Shown here piece after piece: positions 1 through 8,362 of a stretch of DNA of 64,000 nt (within the stretch, counting starts at the first letter, position 1; the number at the start of each line of letters is the position of its first letter). Both the position numbers and the translations under genes were made by a program. Origin of the DNA: CAZOLI01 sp964580675 (lineage in GTDB: Bacteria; Planctomycetota; MHYJ01; CAYXQY01). The notes below the pieces were generated by a model. The model worked only from the letters and a program-made list of their open reading frames with translations, ran no database searches and was not told the origin of the DNA. The DNA lies in the NCBI GenBank assembly GCA_964580675.1, contig CAZOLI010000015.1:1-64000 (forward strand), read 5' to 3'.

Positions 1-322
1 CGGGAAACCGGCCCCGGAGAGAACGGCGTCCAAGATCTGTCCTTCCAGCTTTTTTATTTTATTAAATTGCGGTTGAACTTAGCCCTTCCTGGTGTTGCCC
101 GTTATCGGGATCGAGAATTTCTCCCTTCCTGCAGATTCAAAATATTTTTTTGCTCCTGTGGAGCAGTTCATTATGGAATCTCCATAATTCATTTTTGAAC
201 ACGTCCGCTGTTGCCGTTAGATTAATGAACGATGTCCACGGCGACGTGCCGGAGTTAAAGAGAAATGATCGGTTCGTCGTACTCTGCCCCCCGTTTCGTC
301 CCTTATTCAGAGGAGTTCTTTC
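1..322. other. Upstream region without a supported gene
   Basis: No convincing coding sequence was found here. Short open frames run in from the left edge (one is open to about position 198), but none shows a recognisable protein motif, so the tail of an upstream gene cannot be confirmed. The right part holds a sigma-70-like promoter and a leader of roughly 95 nt for the gene starting at 323. Confidence 0.4.
195..223 (+). promoter_or_regulatory. Putative sigma-70 promoter for the UspA-like gene
   Basis: TTGAAC (195-200) and TAGATT (218-223) are separated by exactly 17 nt and match four of six consensus bases each. The predicted start lies about 95 nt before the ATG at 323. This is by-eye pattern matching only. 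Confidence 0.38.
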
Positions 323-1261
323 ATGGAATTTGAGGACCGGCTGGACGAATTTAAAACCATATTTCACCGGTCGGCTCTTCCGGACGAGGTCCGTCAGAAT
401 TACGAACAAATTCTGGCGTTTATGGACGCCCGGGAAGGGGTTGATCGTATTGCGAATTTCAGTGCGCACCTGGCGGCTCTTCTTGAGAGCAACCTGGACC
501 TGTTGTTCCCGGTACCGGATAATGAGGAGAAGATGGCGCCTCTCGGGGAATTACTGGACGACAGGAGGTACGAGGAAGTGCAGGAAATGATTCGCCGCCA
601 CGAACAGGTTGAAGGTGATGTAAAGGAGGCCATCCTTGATCGTATACCGGGGGAGGGCGATGAAACACTCTGTTTGTTTCCTACTCCGTTTCTCCTTACC
701 GCCGACGAAGCCACGGATCCGGGCGTGCTCGGGGATCTTGTGGTATCTCTCCTGGGGCAATACGACCATCCCACTCTTCTCGTCCGACAGGAGCCGCACC
801 AACCCCCTGAATTGTTTGAACACGTGGTGGTTGTGGGATCTTCTCTTCATGACATTCTCCGGTTGATCCGGTGCACGGCCGGGATCTGTCCGGAGGATAC
901 GGAAATAAAAGTTATAGCAGTGGCCGACCACCGGTTTATTACAAGCATGAAAAAACTGCTGAAAGAATCAACGGATTTTGAAAAGAAAAAGACCGAGTCA
1001 AAGCTTCGGGAGACCCTTCTTCAGGAACTCCGTCGAAAACTGCGTCAGCTGGGTGATCGTTTGAGTGAGGAGTTTGACATTATTCTGGAACACCGGGTAT
1101 TTGAAAACACCCTGGAAGAAGCCACAGAGCAGACGGATTTTTTTCAATCGGATCCCTCCCTTCTTTCGGTTCCTCTTCACCACGAGGATGGCGGCTACGA
1201 TCTTTCGGTTCTTCGACCGCTTTTTGAGCGTCACACCGAGACCGAGATTCTTACGGTATGA
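323..1261 (+). CDS. UspA-like universal stress domain protein
   Basis: A 312-residue cytoplasmic protein. The middle part (about residues 112-215) has alternating hydrophobic strands of the UspA type, including a segment reading HPTLLVR and a VVVVGSS strand, followed by a lysine/glutamate-rich helical region (about 215-250). A canonical ATP-binding G-x2-G-x9-G motif is not obvious, so nucleotide binding is uncertain. The ATG is preceded by a GAGGAG ribosome site. The stop codon overlaps the start of the next gene (ATGA at 1258-1261), so translation is probably coupled to the permease. UspA-like proteins often accompany or regulate ion transporters; that role is inferred here from position. 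The family assignment is moderate. Confidence 0.6.
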   Translation: MEFEDRLDEFKTIFHRSALPDEVRQNYEQILAFMDAREGVDRIANFSAHLAALLESNLDLLFPVPDNEEKMAPLGELLDDRRYEEVQEMIRRHEQVEGDVKEAILDRIPGEGDETLCLFPTPFLLTADEATDPGVLGDLVVSLLGQYDHPTLLVRQEPHQPPELFEHVVVVGSSLHDILRLIRCTAGICPEDTEIKVIAVADHRFITSMKKLLKESTDFEKKKTESKLRETLLQELRRKLRQLGDRLSEEFDIILEHRVFENTLEEATEQTDFFQSDPSLLSVPLHHEDGGYDLSVLRPLFERHTETEILTV

Positions 1262-2715
1262 CAGCACCTGATACCACAGAGCCTGGAGAACATCCCCGCC
1301 GGGAACAGCACATCCCGCCACTCTGGGCGGTTATCGGAGCTGTGGTCATCGGGGTACTTTCCTATTTTCTGATCGAGACCGGCGCGGTGGCGGAGAACAT
1401 GGTCTACGGGGGCATTCTTGCGGTTATGCTGTTTTTGATCGCGACGGAATACATGCAGAAAACCATTGTTGTGATGATTGCCTCCGGCCTCTGCCTGTTT
1501 CTGGCGGCGGCCGGTGGTTATTTCAAGGGGGGGCACGAGGGCATGCCGGTCTACGTGGAAATGGTGGAGTGGAACACGGTTGCTATTATTGTTGGGGCAT
1601 CTATATTTGTGGAGCTGGTGTCCCGCAGCGGGGTGTTTACGTATATTTCCATCAAATTACTGAAGATGTCGGGAGGACATCCGCTACGCCTCCTTGTTCT
1701 GTATTCCATCCTTACCCTTCTGTTCAGTGCGTTCCTGGACAACATTACGGCCATGATTATCGTGGGCTCTCTCACGATTATTGCCTCCGAAAAGCTGGGA
1801 TTGAATCCGGTTCCGTTTATCGTTACCGAAGCCATTATGACCAATCTTGGGGGGACCCTGACGCTGATTAGTTCCGTGCCGAACATTATCATTGGCACAA
1901 AGGCGGGCATAAGTTATATGACGTTTGTCTACAAGATGTCGCCCTATGTGGCGGTAACCCTTGTGGGCAGTCTGGGCATTTCCTGGTACCTGTTTCCGGA
2001 GACGTTTCAAACGGGGGAAGATCAGGAGGAGCAGTCCTCCCGCAGGCAGGAGAAGGTTCGTGAGTTTGATGAATGGGACACCGTGGAGGATTTTACCTTC
2101 TTCGTCGTTTCGGTGTTCTGTGTTGTGGGATTTATACTGGCCTTTGCGTTACACAGTGTGCTGCCGGTTGTGAAGCAGCTCCCGCTGGAATGGGTGGCTC
2201 TCGGGTTTGCCACACTGATGCTGGTCATTTATCCGGCGAAGGTGGAGGACACCCTTGAGAAAGTGGAATGGGCCCTGATTTTCTTTTTTGTCGGCCTTTT
2301 TACCGTAATTGGTGTACTCCAGAAAGTGGGGTTGCTTCACCAGATCGGGGAATTTCTGAAGGGATACCTCACGGCCGGGCGCTACGCCGGACCGGCCTCG
2401 CTGATGTGGGCCGCCACCGGATTGTCCAGTGTAACGGCCAACATTCCCCTTGCCGCCATGATGTCCGAGATTATTGGTGAAATGGAGGTTACCATGAGCA
2501 AAGAGGGCCTTTGGTGGGCCCTCGTGCTTGGCTCAAACCTCGGAGGGAACATTACGCCGATAGGCTCCGCCTCAACGATGGTGGGTGTGACGGCCATTCG
2601 CGAGGAGGGATATGACCTTTCTTTTCTTGATTTTGTCCGGATGGGTGTTTGTTTTGCCGTTGTCCAGCTTGTGGTCGCGAACGCGTACCTGGCTCTTTTG
2701 ATCTGGTTAAATTAA
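1258..2715 (+). CDS. Ion transporter superfamily permease (ArsB/NhaD/SLC13-like)
   Basis: A 485-residue inner-membrane protein with about a dozen hydrophobic segments. It has the twofold IT-superfamily organisation: an early helix pair ending in SAFLDNITAM, a typical D-N-x-T motif of the ArsB/NhaD/P-protein branch, the NLGGTLTLISSVPNIIIG hairpin, and a second-half repeat with TANIPLAAMM and GSNLGGNITPIGSASTM. The last is a re-entrant substrate or Na+ site in this superfamily. A charged loop of about 40 residues separates the halves. Substrate cannot be decided; Na+/H+ exchange, anion or metalloid export, or dicarboxylate uptake are all possible, with NhaD-like antiport the leading guess. It overlaps the UspA-like gene by 4 nt, which suggests joint expression. 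Confidence 0.8.
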   Translation: MTAPDTTEPGEHPRREQHIPPLWAVIGAVVIGVLSYFLIETGAVAENMVYGGILAVMLFLIATEYMQKTIVVMIASGLCLFLAAAGGYFKGGHEGMPVYVEMVEWNTVAIIVGASIFVELVSRSGVFTYISIKLLKMSGGHPLRLLVLYSILTLLFSAFLDNITAMIIVGSLTIIASEKLGLNPVPFIVTEAIMTNLGGTLTLISSVPNIIIGTKAGISYMTFVYKMSPYVAVTLVGSLGISWYLFPETFQTGEDQEEQSSRRQEKVREFDEWDTVEDFTFFVVSVFCVVGFILAFALHSVLPVVKQLPLEWVALGFATLMLVIYPAKVEDTLEKVEWALIFFFVGLFTVIGVLQKVGLLHQIGEFLKGYLTAGRYAGPASLMWAATGLSSVTANIPLAAMMSEIIGEMEVTMSKEGLWWALVLGSNLGGNITPIGSASTMVGVTAIREEGYDLSFLDFVRMGVCFAVVQLVVANAYLALLIWLN

Positions 2716-2848
2716 CGTGCCCTCTCTTCACTTCCTGCGGTGAGAGGACAACAGGTCAAACCGTGTTTCGTTTTTCCTGGAGGAAATTCCATGAAACGAT
2801 GGACACAGGTGAAATCTTCTATTGCTCATTTCATGGCAGTGATGTGAC

Positions 2849-4135
2849 ATGAAAAAGGAATCCTCCCCATTTCTTTCTTTCGTTAGTTTCTGTGTTGTTC
2901 TGCTATTTCCGGTCACCGGCCATGTACCGGTGGGGAACGCACAGGAAGAGCCGGCGGTGGAGGTCGTGTACGACGTGGCGGCTTATGATGGGAAATTTAA
3001 GGGCGAAGAAAATTTTTTGAAACGTTTTGACGACCTTGAGAAGTCGCTGCAATCGAAAATCCGGGCCGTTACCAAACAATTAAAAGTGGACCTCTCCAGC
3101 GGGGGAGTGGTTCATGTGCATCTGAGGGATTATGGTTCCGATTGGACGCAACCGGCGCAGGTTGAGACGACGGAGGAGGGAGAACAGAAACTGACGTTGA
3201 TGCCGGCGTATTTTCTCAGTGACCGGATGAAACTCCCAAAGACACTTCATCACGAAGCGGTGCACCTTGTCCTGCGGCTGTATCTTGGCAGGAACGTGTA
3301 CAGCCAGATTCCGGAATGGTTTCAGGAAGGAATCGCCGTCTATCTATCGGAGGAGGGCCCGCTTCACGTAAAATCCGAACTCGCCCTGCGGATGAATCCC
3401 GGGGATCTGTTGACCGGCCTTACGGGAAAGGTCACCATTTCGGATTATCCATATTGCTATCTCATGGTGAAATTTATTGCCGATCAAAAGAACCGGCCGA
3501 TTGACCGGTCTCTTATTGACCGGATAAAATCCGGGATCAAGAACGAACGATCCGTCCGCGAAGTCATTTCCTCGTGGATGGGAATGAAGACCGGTGATTT
3601 TAAAAGTCGGGGAGACAAATATGTCCTTCGTCAGTTAAAAAATTTCACCGGGGGACGGAAGGAATTTAAAAAGGGCCGAAAATGTTATCGAAACGAAGAG
3701 AATGATCGGGCCGAATCCGTTTTTCAGGAGGTGGTGAACAACCATTTTTCGTCCCCGTTTGGCGGAAAATCGATGTATTACCTTGGGAAGTTGTACTATC
3801 GGAAAAAGGAGTACCGGAAAGCGGCGGAGAAATTTCGGCGGTTCATTGACGGACACAGTTATTCGGGATTGGTGGATGAGGCGTATCTGTACCGCGGATT
3901 GAGCCAGTTTGGAGAGGAAAACTTCGATGCGGCTGCCGGTACGCTTCGAAAGATGACGAGGTATTTTCCGTATGCGAACCAGTGGGATCGAGGCCGGTAT
4001 TTTTTCGGTCGAACCCTGGAGGAGCTGAACCGGAAGGAAAAATCACTTAGCATATATAGGTCTCTTCTGGGGGATCGCCGCCTCTCCGAAACATACCGGA
4101 GAAAGGTCAAACAGCGAATCGAGAATCTTGAGTGA
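2849..4135 (+). CDS. Secreted peptidase-MA-like metalloprotease with TPR-like repeats
   Basis: A 428-residue protein with an N-terminal signal sequence (lysines, then a hydrophobic stretch to about residue 30, ending near GNAQ). The zinc-binding motif HEAVH is at residues 135-139 and is followed about 20 residues on by PEWFQEGIAVYLSE, which supplies the third glutamate ligand of the gluzincin clan, as in the peptidase MA-like (PF13485) proteins. Residues from about 265 to the end form helical pairs resembling TPR/YfgC-type repeats (YYLGKLYYRKKEYRKAAEKF and similar). It is probably a periplasmic or outer-membrane-associated protease. It stands alone, with about 130 nt before it and 98 nt after it. 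Substrate unknown. Confidence 0.72.
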   Translation: MKKESSPFLSFVSFCVVLLFPVTGHVPVGNAQEEPAVEVVYDVAAYDGKFKGEENFLKRFDDLEKSLQSKIRAVTKQLKVDLSSGGVVHVHLRDYGSDWTQPAQVETTEEGEQKLTLMPAYFLSDRMKLPKTLHHEAVHLVLRLYLGRNVYSQIPEWFQEGIAVYLSEEGPLHVKSELALRMNPGDLLTGLTGKVTISDYPYCYLMVKFIADQKNRPIDRSLIDRIKSGIKNERSVREVISSWMGMKTGDFKSRGDKYVLRQLKNFTGGRKEFKKGRKCYRNEENDRAESVFQEVVNNHFSSPFGGKSMYYLGKLYYRKKEYRKAAEKFRRFIDGHSYSGLVDEAYLYRGLSQFGEENFDAAAGTLRKMTRYFPYANQWDRGRYFFGRTLEELNRKEKSLSIYRSLLGDRRLSETYRRKVKQRIENLE

Positions 4136-4233
4136 AACTTTTCATCACTTGGCCTTTGGAACGAAGCCCGGATGGGTCATGGAGCACCGGCACCCCGTCA
4201 TTTGGTCTCTCTCGTCTTGAGGAGGGTTGAACA

Positions 4234-4425
4234 TTGGAAGACAGGCAAAAAAATTATATACATACGACCGGTTTGATTACCGGTATTTCCTTTGCTGTGG
4301 TCTGGACCATCGCTGAACATTACCTTGGGGGACATAACTGGCTTCAATCCATTGGAGTCGGGGTTCTCGGGGGGTTTTTGAATTACATTATTCTGCTGAT
4401 GGTTACGTTTGTGTACCGCAGTTAG
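4234..4425 (+). CDS. Small membrane protein, unknown function
   Basis: A 63-residue protein with two hydrophobic helices (about residues 12-28 and 38-60) separated by a short loop containing EHYLGGHNW. The start is a TTG at 4234, chosen because a GGAGG ribosome site sits 8 nt upstream (4221-4225) and no ATG is available. It lies between the metallopeptidase and the histidine operon on the same strand, 114 nt before the hisG ATG, so co-transcription with his genes is possible but unproven. No family was recognised. Confidence 0.5.
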   Translation: MEDRQKNYIHTTGLITGISFAVVWTIAEHYLGGHNWLQSIGVGVLGGFLNYIILLMVTFVYRS

Positions 4426-4539
4426 ACCCGTGATGGGGATGCAAGCGAGGTTTGTCGGCGTCTTCACGGTCTTCCGTTACGGCAATTGTGAGTCAGGCGA
4501 TTTTGGCATTGGAAACCGTTTTCATTGTTAGTAGGTAAA

Positions 4540-5412
4540 ATGAAAGAAGAATTATCCGAAACGATTGGTATGGGTCTTCCGAAGGGGCACATGTCGGAAG
4601 AGGTTTTTGAGCTCCTTCGAGATGCGGGCATTCGTGTTCGAAAGACGGCCCGCAATTACCGGCCGGCCATTTCCCTGGACGGGTTTGAAGCCAAGCTATT
4701 AAAACCCCAGAACATTGTGGAAATGCTTGATGCCGGATCGAGGGATATTGGATTTTCCGGTGCGGACCTGGTGGCCGAGCATGACGTGGAACTGGATGAG
4801 TTGCTGGACACCGGTCTGGACAGGGTTCGGGTGGTTGCGGCGGCCCCCTCCGAAATGCTTGTGGACGGGGAACTGCCGGATGAGGCCCTTGTCGTGGCCT
4901 CTGAATTTGAAAACCTGACCCGGAAGTGGATACGGGAAACCGGCATTGATGCGGAGTTTGTACACAGCCACGGTGCGACCGAAGTCTTTCCCCCGGAAGA
5001 CGCTGATTTGATCGTGGACATTACTCAGACCGGTTCAACATTGCAGGCCAACAACCTGGAGGTTGTGGATGTGCTGATGAAATCATCCACCCGACTGTAT
5101 GCAAGTCCGAACCTGAAGGAACAACCAGATAAATACGAGGCGGTGGAACGGCTTGTTCTTGTGTTGAAATCGGTTCTTAACGCTCGGCGTCGAGTAATGG
5201 TGGAATTGAACGTAGATGAGGATCAACTGGGAGACGTGGTGGACGTACTTCCATCCATGAGGGAACCGACGATTTCCTCCCTGCACGGCAACTCAGGTTA
5301 TGCGGTGAAATCAGCGGTGCCTCGAAAAGATCTCCCTGAGATCATTCCCATGATCAAGGAACACGGAGGAACGGATATCGTGGTCACGTCCATTTCCCAG
5401 ATTATCACATAA
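4540..5412 (+). CDS. hisG: ATP phosphoribosyltransferase, long (HisG-L) form
   Basis: Catalyses the first step of histidine synthesis, joining ATP and PRPP to give phosphoribosyl-ATP. The N-terminal two-thirds has the periplasmic-binding-like catalytic fold, with GLPKGHMSEEVFELL near the start and the PRPP-binding region DLIVDITQTGSTLQANNLE. About 75 C-terminal residues form the PII-like regulatory domain typical of the long form, ending in the TSISQII strand. At 290 residues it matches the long, histidine-inhibited hexameric family that needs no HisZ, and no hisZ is seen. The ATG at 4540 is preferred; an in-frame TTG at 4525 would add five residues. It is the first gene of the his operon, 17 nt before hisC. 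Confidence 0.93.
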   Translation: MKEELSETIGMGLPKGHMSEEVFELLRDAGIRVRKTARNYRPAISLDGFEAKLLKPQNIVEMLDAGSRDIGFSGADLVAEHDVELDELLDTGLDRVRVVAAAPSEMLVDGELPDEALVVASEFENLTRKWIRETGIDAEFVHSHGATEVFPPEDADLIVDITQTGSTLQANNLEVVDVLMKSSTRLYASPNLKEQPDKYEAVERLVLVLKSVLNARRRVMVELNVDEDQLGDVVDVLPSMREPTISSLHGNSGYAVKSAVPRKDLPEIIPMIKEHGGTDIVVTSISQIIT

Positions 5413-5429
5413 ATTCACCGTATACCCGG

Positions 5430-7166
5430 ATGGATCAACGAGATCAGCAGACCGGACCCGGACCCTCCCGGTGGCTGGATGAGGCAGAGCCATATGAGGT
5501 ACCTTCACCGGGGATTCCGGTGGACCTAACCCTTTCGGGCAATGAAGGGGCTTCTCCGCCGGGGGTGGTGATGGAGGCGTTGCGACAGATGAACCCCGGC
5601 CAGCTCTGTTCCTATCCGGATAACGAACCGGTGCGGAAGGAGCTTGCGAAACGCTTTGATGTGGGTTCCGAACAAATTATGGTTACGGCGGGAGCGGATG
5701 AGGCGTTAAACGCGTTCTGCCGGGCGTATCTGGATCCGGATCGAAACGTGGTGCTTCCGGACCCGACATTTGTGATGCTCTCTCATTATGCTTCGCTTAC
5801 GGGCGCGGAGATTCGTCAGGTTCCATGGAAGTCGGGTCCGTATCCGGTGGATGACGTTGTGAGAAAAACGGATTCGGACACGGCCGCCGTCGCGGTGGTC
5901 TCTCCAAACAATCCAACCGGGGCCGTGGCGTCCGAGGAACATCTGCGGCGCCTCTCCGGTGAGCTGCCGGAGACCTTAATCCTCCTCGACCACGCCTACG
6001 TCGAATTTGCCGAATCCCGGTTCGACCTCACACGCATCGCTCTGTCTCTTCCAAACGTTGTCGTGACAAGAACCCTGTCCAAGGCACTGGGCCTGGCGGG
6101 CATTCGCGTGGGATACGTACTTGCTTCACGGGACGTGATTCACTGGATGCAAACCGTCACAAATCCGTACTCCGTTTCGTCTCTGTCCCTCCGGGTGGCC
6201 CGGAAACGTCTCTCGATGTCGGAGGACGATGTCTCGGCTTTTATTGATCGTGTTCGCCCCGAGCGTTCCTCTCTTTCGTCCCTGTTGAGACAGTACGACC
6301 TCACGGTTTACCCCTCCGAGGCTAATTTCGTGTTCCTCGAACTGGACCGGCGAAACTGGGTGCACCGGGCTTTTGCCGGCATGGGCATTGCCGTCCGGAA
6401 GTTCGAGCAAATTCCGTCATTGGACCGCGCTCTTCGTATTACCTGTCCGGGAAATGAGGAGGAATTTTCACGATTGACGCACGCCGTCGAAACCATATTC
6501 GATCCGGAGGCACTTCTGTTTGACATGGATGGGGTTCTGGCGGATGTGTCGGAATCATACCGAAAAACCATTCGAAAAACGGCCGCGTCATTTGATGTGC
6601 GGATCACCCCGGAGGAAATACGGGAACGGAAACTCGCCGGCGACGCCACAAATGATTGGAAACTCACCCATGAACTGCTTTCGGCGCATGGCGTGGAGGT
6701 CTCGTTTGAAGACGTGCGAAGAAAATTTGAAGAATTATATCAGGGAACGGAAGAACGCCCGGGTTTTCGTGAGGACGAGACACTGCTAATTGAAAAGGAC
6801 GTGTTGAACAATTGGGCGGAGTCCTATTCGCTTGGCATTGTAACGGGCCGCCCGACGTCGGATGCGGTTCACTTCCTCGAACGTCACGAGATCCGATCTC
6901 TATTTGATGCGGTGGTGTGTATGGAGGACGGGCCAGACAAACCGGATCCCGCTCCCGTACAGAAGTGCCTTGACGGGCTCGGGGCAAAGCGGGGATGGAT
7001 GTTCGGCGATACGCCGGATGATGTACGAGCGGCGAGATCCGCCGGCGTGTTGCCCGTGGGGTTCCGGCCCGCGAGCGAGAAAGGACGGGGTCGAACCGTC
7101 CTGACGGAAGCGGGCGCGGCGGATGTGTTTACTTCTCCAGAACAAATTTCCGAGTTACTTCCATGA
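5430..7166 (+). CDS. hisC: Histidinol-phosphate aminotransferase fused to a HAD phosphatase
   Basis: A 578-residue two-domain protein. Residues 1 to about 355 are a fold-type I aminotransferase of the HisC family: SPNNPTGA, DHAYVEF, the PLP-binding lysine K218 in TLSKALGLAGIRVGY, and a C-terminal R-I-T arginine. Residues about 360-578 are a HAD subfamily IA domain with all four motifs: DMDGV (nucleophile D365, acid D367), the motif II threonine in VTGRP, the motif III lysine in DKPDPAPV, and GDTPDDVRAA. HisC makes histidinol phosphate and the next enzyme must remove its phosphate. The operon has no other phosphatase, so the HAD domain is the likely histidinol-phosphatase. The activity of the fusion is inferred. 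It overlaps hisB by an ATGA. Confidence 0.9.
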   Translation: MDQRDQQTGPGPSRWLDEAEPYEVPSPGIPVDLTLSGNEGASPPGVVMEALRQMNPGQLCSYPDNEPVRKELAKRFDVGSEQIMVTAGADEALNAFCRAYLDPDRNVVLPDPTFVMLSHYASLTGAEIRQVPWKSGPYPVDDVVRKTDSDTAAVAVVSPNNPTGAVASEEHLRRLSGELPETLILLDHAYVEFAESRFDLTRIALSLPNVVVTRTLSKALGLAGIRVGYVLASRDVIHWMQTVTNPYSVSSLSLRVARKRLSMSEDDVSAFIDRVRPERSSLSSLLRQYDLTVYPSEANFVFLELDRRNWVHRAFAGMGIAVRKFEQIPSLDRALRITCPGNEEEFSRLTHAVETIFDPEALLFDMDGVLADVSESYRKTIRKTAASFDVRITPEEIRERKLAGDATNDWKLTHELLSAHGVEVSFEDVRRKFEELYQGTEERPGFREDETLLIEKDVLNNWAESYSLGIVTGRPTSDAVHFLERHEIRSLFDAVVCMEDGPDKPDPAPVQKCLDGLGAKRGWMFGDTPDDVRAARSAGVLPVGFRPASEKGRGRTVLTEAGAADVFTSPEQISELLP

Positions 7167-7756
7167 GCGATAACATAGTTGAGGTGAAACGATCAACGGC
7201 CGAAACGGATGTGCAGGTGCAGCTGAACCTGTATGGTTCGGGCAAGGGAAACGTGACGACGGGGATTGGATTTCTCGACCATCTTCTTAAGTCTCTATCC
7301 AAGCACGCGGGTTTTGACCTGGAATTACAGGCGGACGGAGATCTCCACGTGGATGACCATCACACGGCGGAGGATTGTGGAATTGTCCTGGGGCGGGCGC
7401 TTGACGAAGCGCTCGGTGATCGTAGCGGTATTCGCCGGTTTGGTCATGCGTATGCTCCGCTTGATGAAGCACTAACCCGCGCGGTCGTCGATCTGTCGGG
7501 AAGACCGCATCCGGAGGTCCACATGGCATTTTCGGGAAGTGAAATCGGTGACCTCTCCTGCGAAAACATATCACACGTACTGGTGTCCCTGGCCCGAAAT
7601 GCCAGGGCGGCCCTGCACGTGGACGTGCTGAGAGGGGAAAATGACCATCATCGGGCGGAGTCGGCTTACAAGGCGGTCGCACTGGCACTGCGATCGGCCG
7701 TGTCGGACGGACCCACAAACGATGTTCCGAGCACGAAGGATACCCTTTCGTCATGA
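7163..7756 (+). CDS. hisB: Imidazoleglycerol-phosphate dehydratase
   Basis: A 197-residue monofunctional IGP dehydratase (step six). The manganese-binding signatures DDHHTAED (H66, H67) and NDHHRAESAYKA (H162, H163) are both intact, as is GIGFLDHLL near the N-terminus. Unlike the E. coli protein it carries no N-terminal phosphatase domain, which fits the phosphatase being fused to HisC instead. Its start overlaps the hisC stop by 4 nt and its stop overlaps the hisH start by 4 nt, so the three are probably translationally coupled. Length is normal for the family. Confidence 0.95.
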   Translation: MSDNIVEVKRSTAETDVQVQLNLYGSGKGNVTTGIGFLDHLLKSLSKHAGFDLELQADGDLHVDDHHTAEDCGIVLGRALDEALGDRSGIRRFGHAYAPLDEALTRAVVDLSGRPHPEVHMAFSGSEIGDLSCENISHVLVSLARNARAALHVDVLRGENDHHRAESAYKAVALALRSAVSDGPTNDVPSTKDTLSS

Positions 7757-8349
7757 GCAAAACCGTCCACTATATTCCGACGGGTGTGGCCAATACAGCG
7801 TCGGTACGGGCGGCCTTTGAGCGGACGGGCGTGACGGGTCAACCCACCCGGAAACCGGAACAGGTTCGGACGGAAGATTATGTTGTTCTTCCCGGGGTTG
7901 GGTCCTTTGGACCGGGGATGTCCTTTCTTCGGGAACACGACCTTGTCGGGCCCCTGCGGGAACGAATACGGAACGATCATCCCACCATGGCAATCTGTCT
8001 GGGCATGCAGCTTCTCGGGGAGGGAAGTGAGGAAAGTCCGGATGAGGCGGGACTGGGAATATTGCCCGAAACGGTCCGGGAGTTTCCCGAAGGTGTCCGG
8101 CGGCCGCAATTTGGCTGGAACAGAGTCGTTCCTGATGGAGATGCGACATTTTTCTCGGAAGGTTATGCATATTTTGCGAATTCGTACCGGCTCGAGACCA
8201 TTCCTGAAGACTGGACCGGGGCAAGGGCGGAATACGGAGGATCTTTTGTGGCCGGTCTTGAACGGGGAAACGTGGTGGCCTGTCAGTTTCACCCCGAACT
8301 TTCCGGCACATACGGACATGATTTGCTGAACGATTGGCTTGAGCGATAG
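7753..8349 (+). CDS. hisH: Imidazole glycerol phosphate synthase, glutaminase subunit
   Basis: A 198-residue class I glutamine amidotransferase that feeds ammonia to HisF. The catalytic triad is visible: Cys82 in AICLGMQLL, His180 and Glu182 in FHPELSG. The N-terminal strand YIPTGVANTASV replaces the more usual G-x-G-N-L/I start of HisH but fits the same position, and VLPGVGSFGPGM is the conserved glycine-rich loop. Coupled to hisB by ATGA; the hisF ATG used here lies 14 nt after the stop. Confidence 0.93.
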   Translation: MSKTVHYIPTGVANTASVRAAFERTGVTGQPTRKPEQVRTEDYVVLPGVGSFGPGMSFLREHDLVGPLRERIRNDHPTMAICLGMQLLGEGSEESPDEAGLGILPETVREFPEGVRRPQFGWNRVVPDGDATFFSEGYAYFANSYRLETIPEDWTGARAEYGGSFVAGLERGNVVACQFHPELSGTYGHDLLNDWLER

Positions 8350-8362
8350 GAAGATGGGAAAA

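Noticed and set aside
150..590. A 146-codon plus-strand frame overlapping the UspA-like gene
   Set aside because: It overlaps the better-supported gene at 323 in another frame, has a Trp/Arg-rich shadow composition and no family features.
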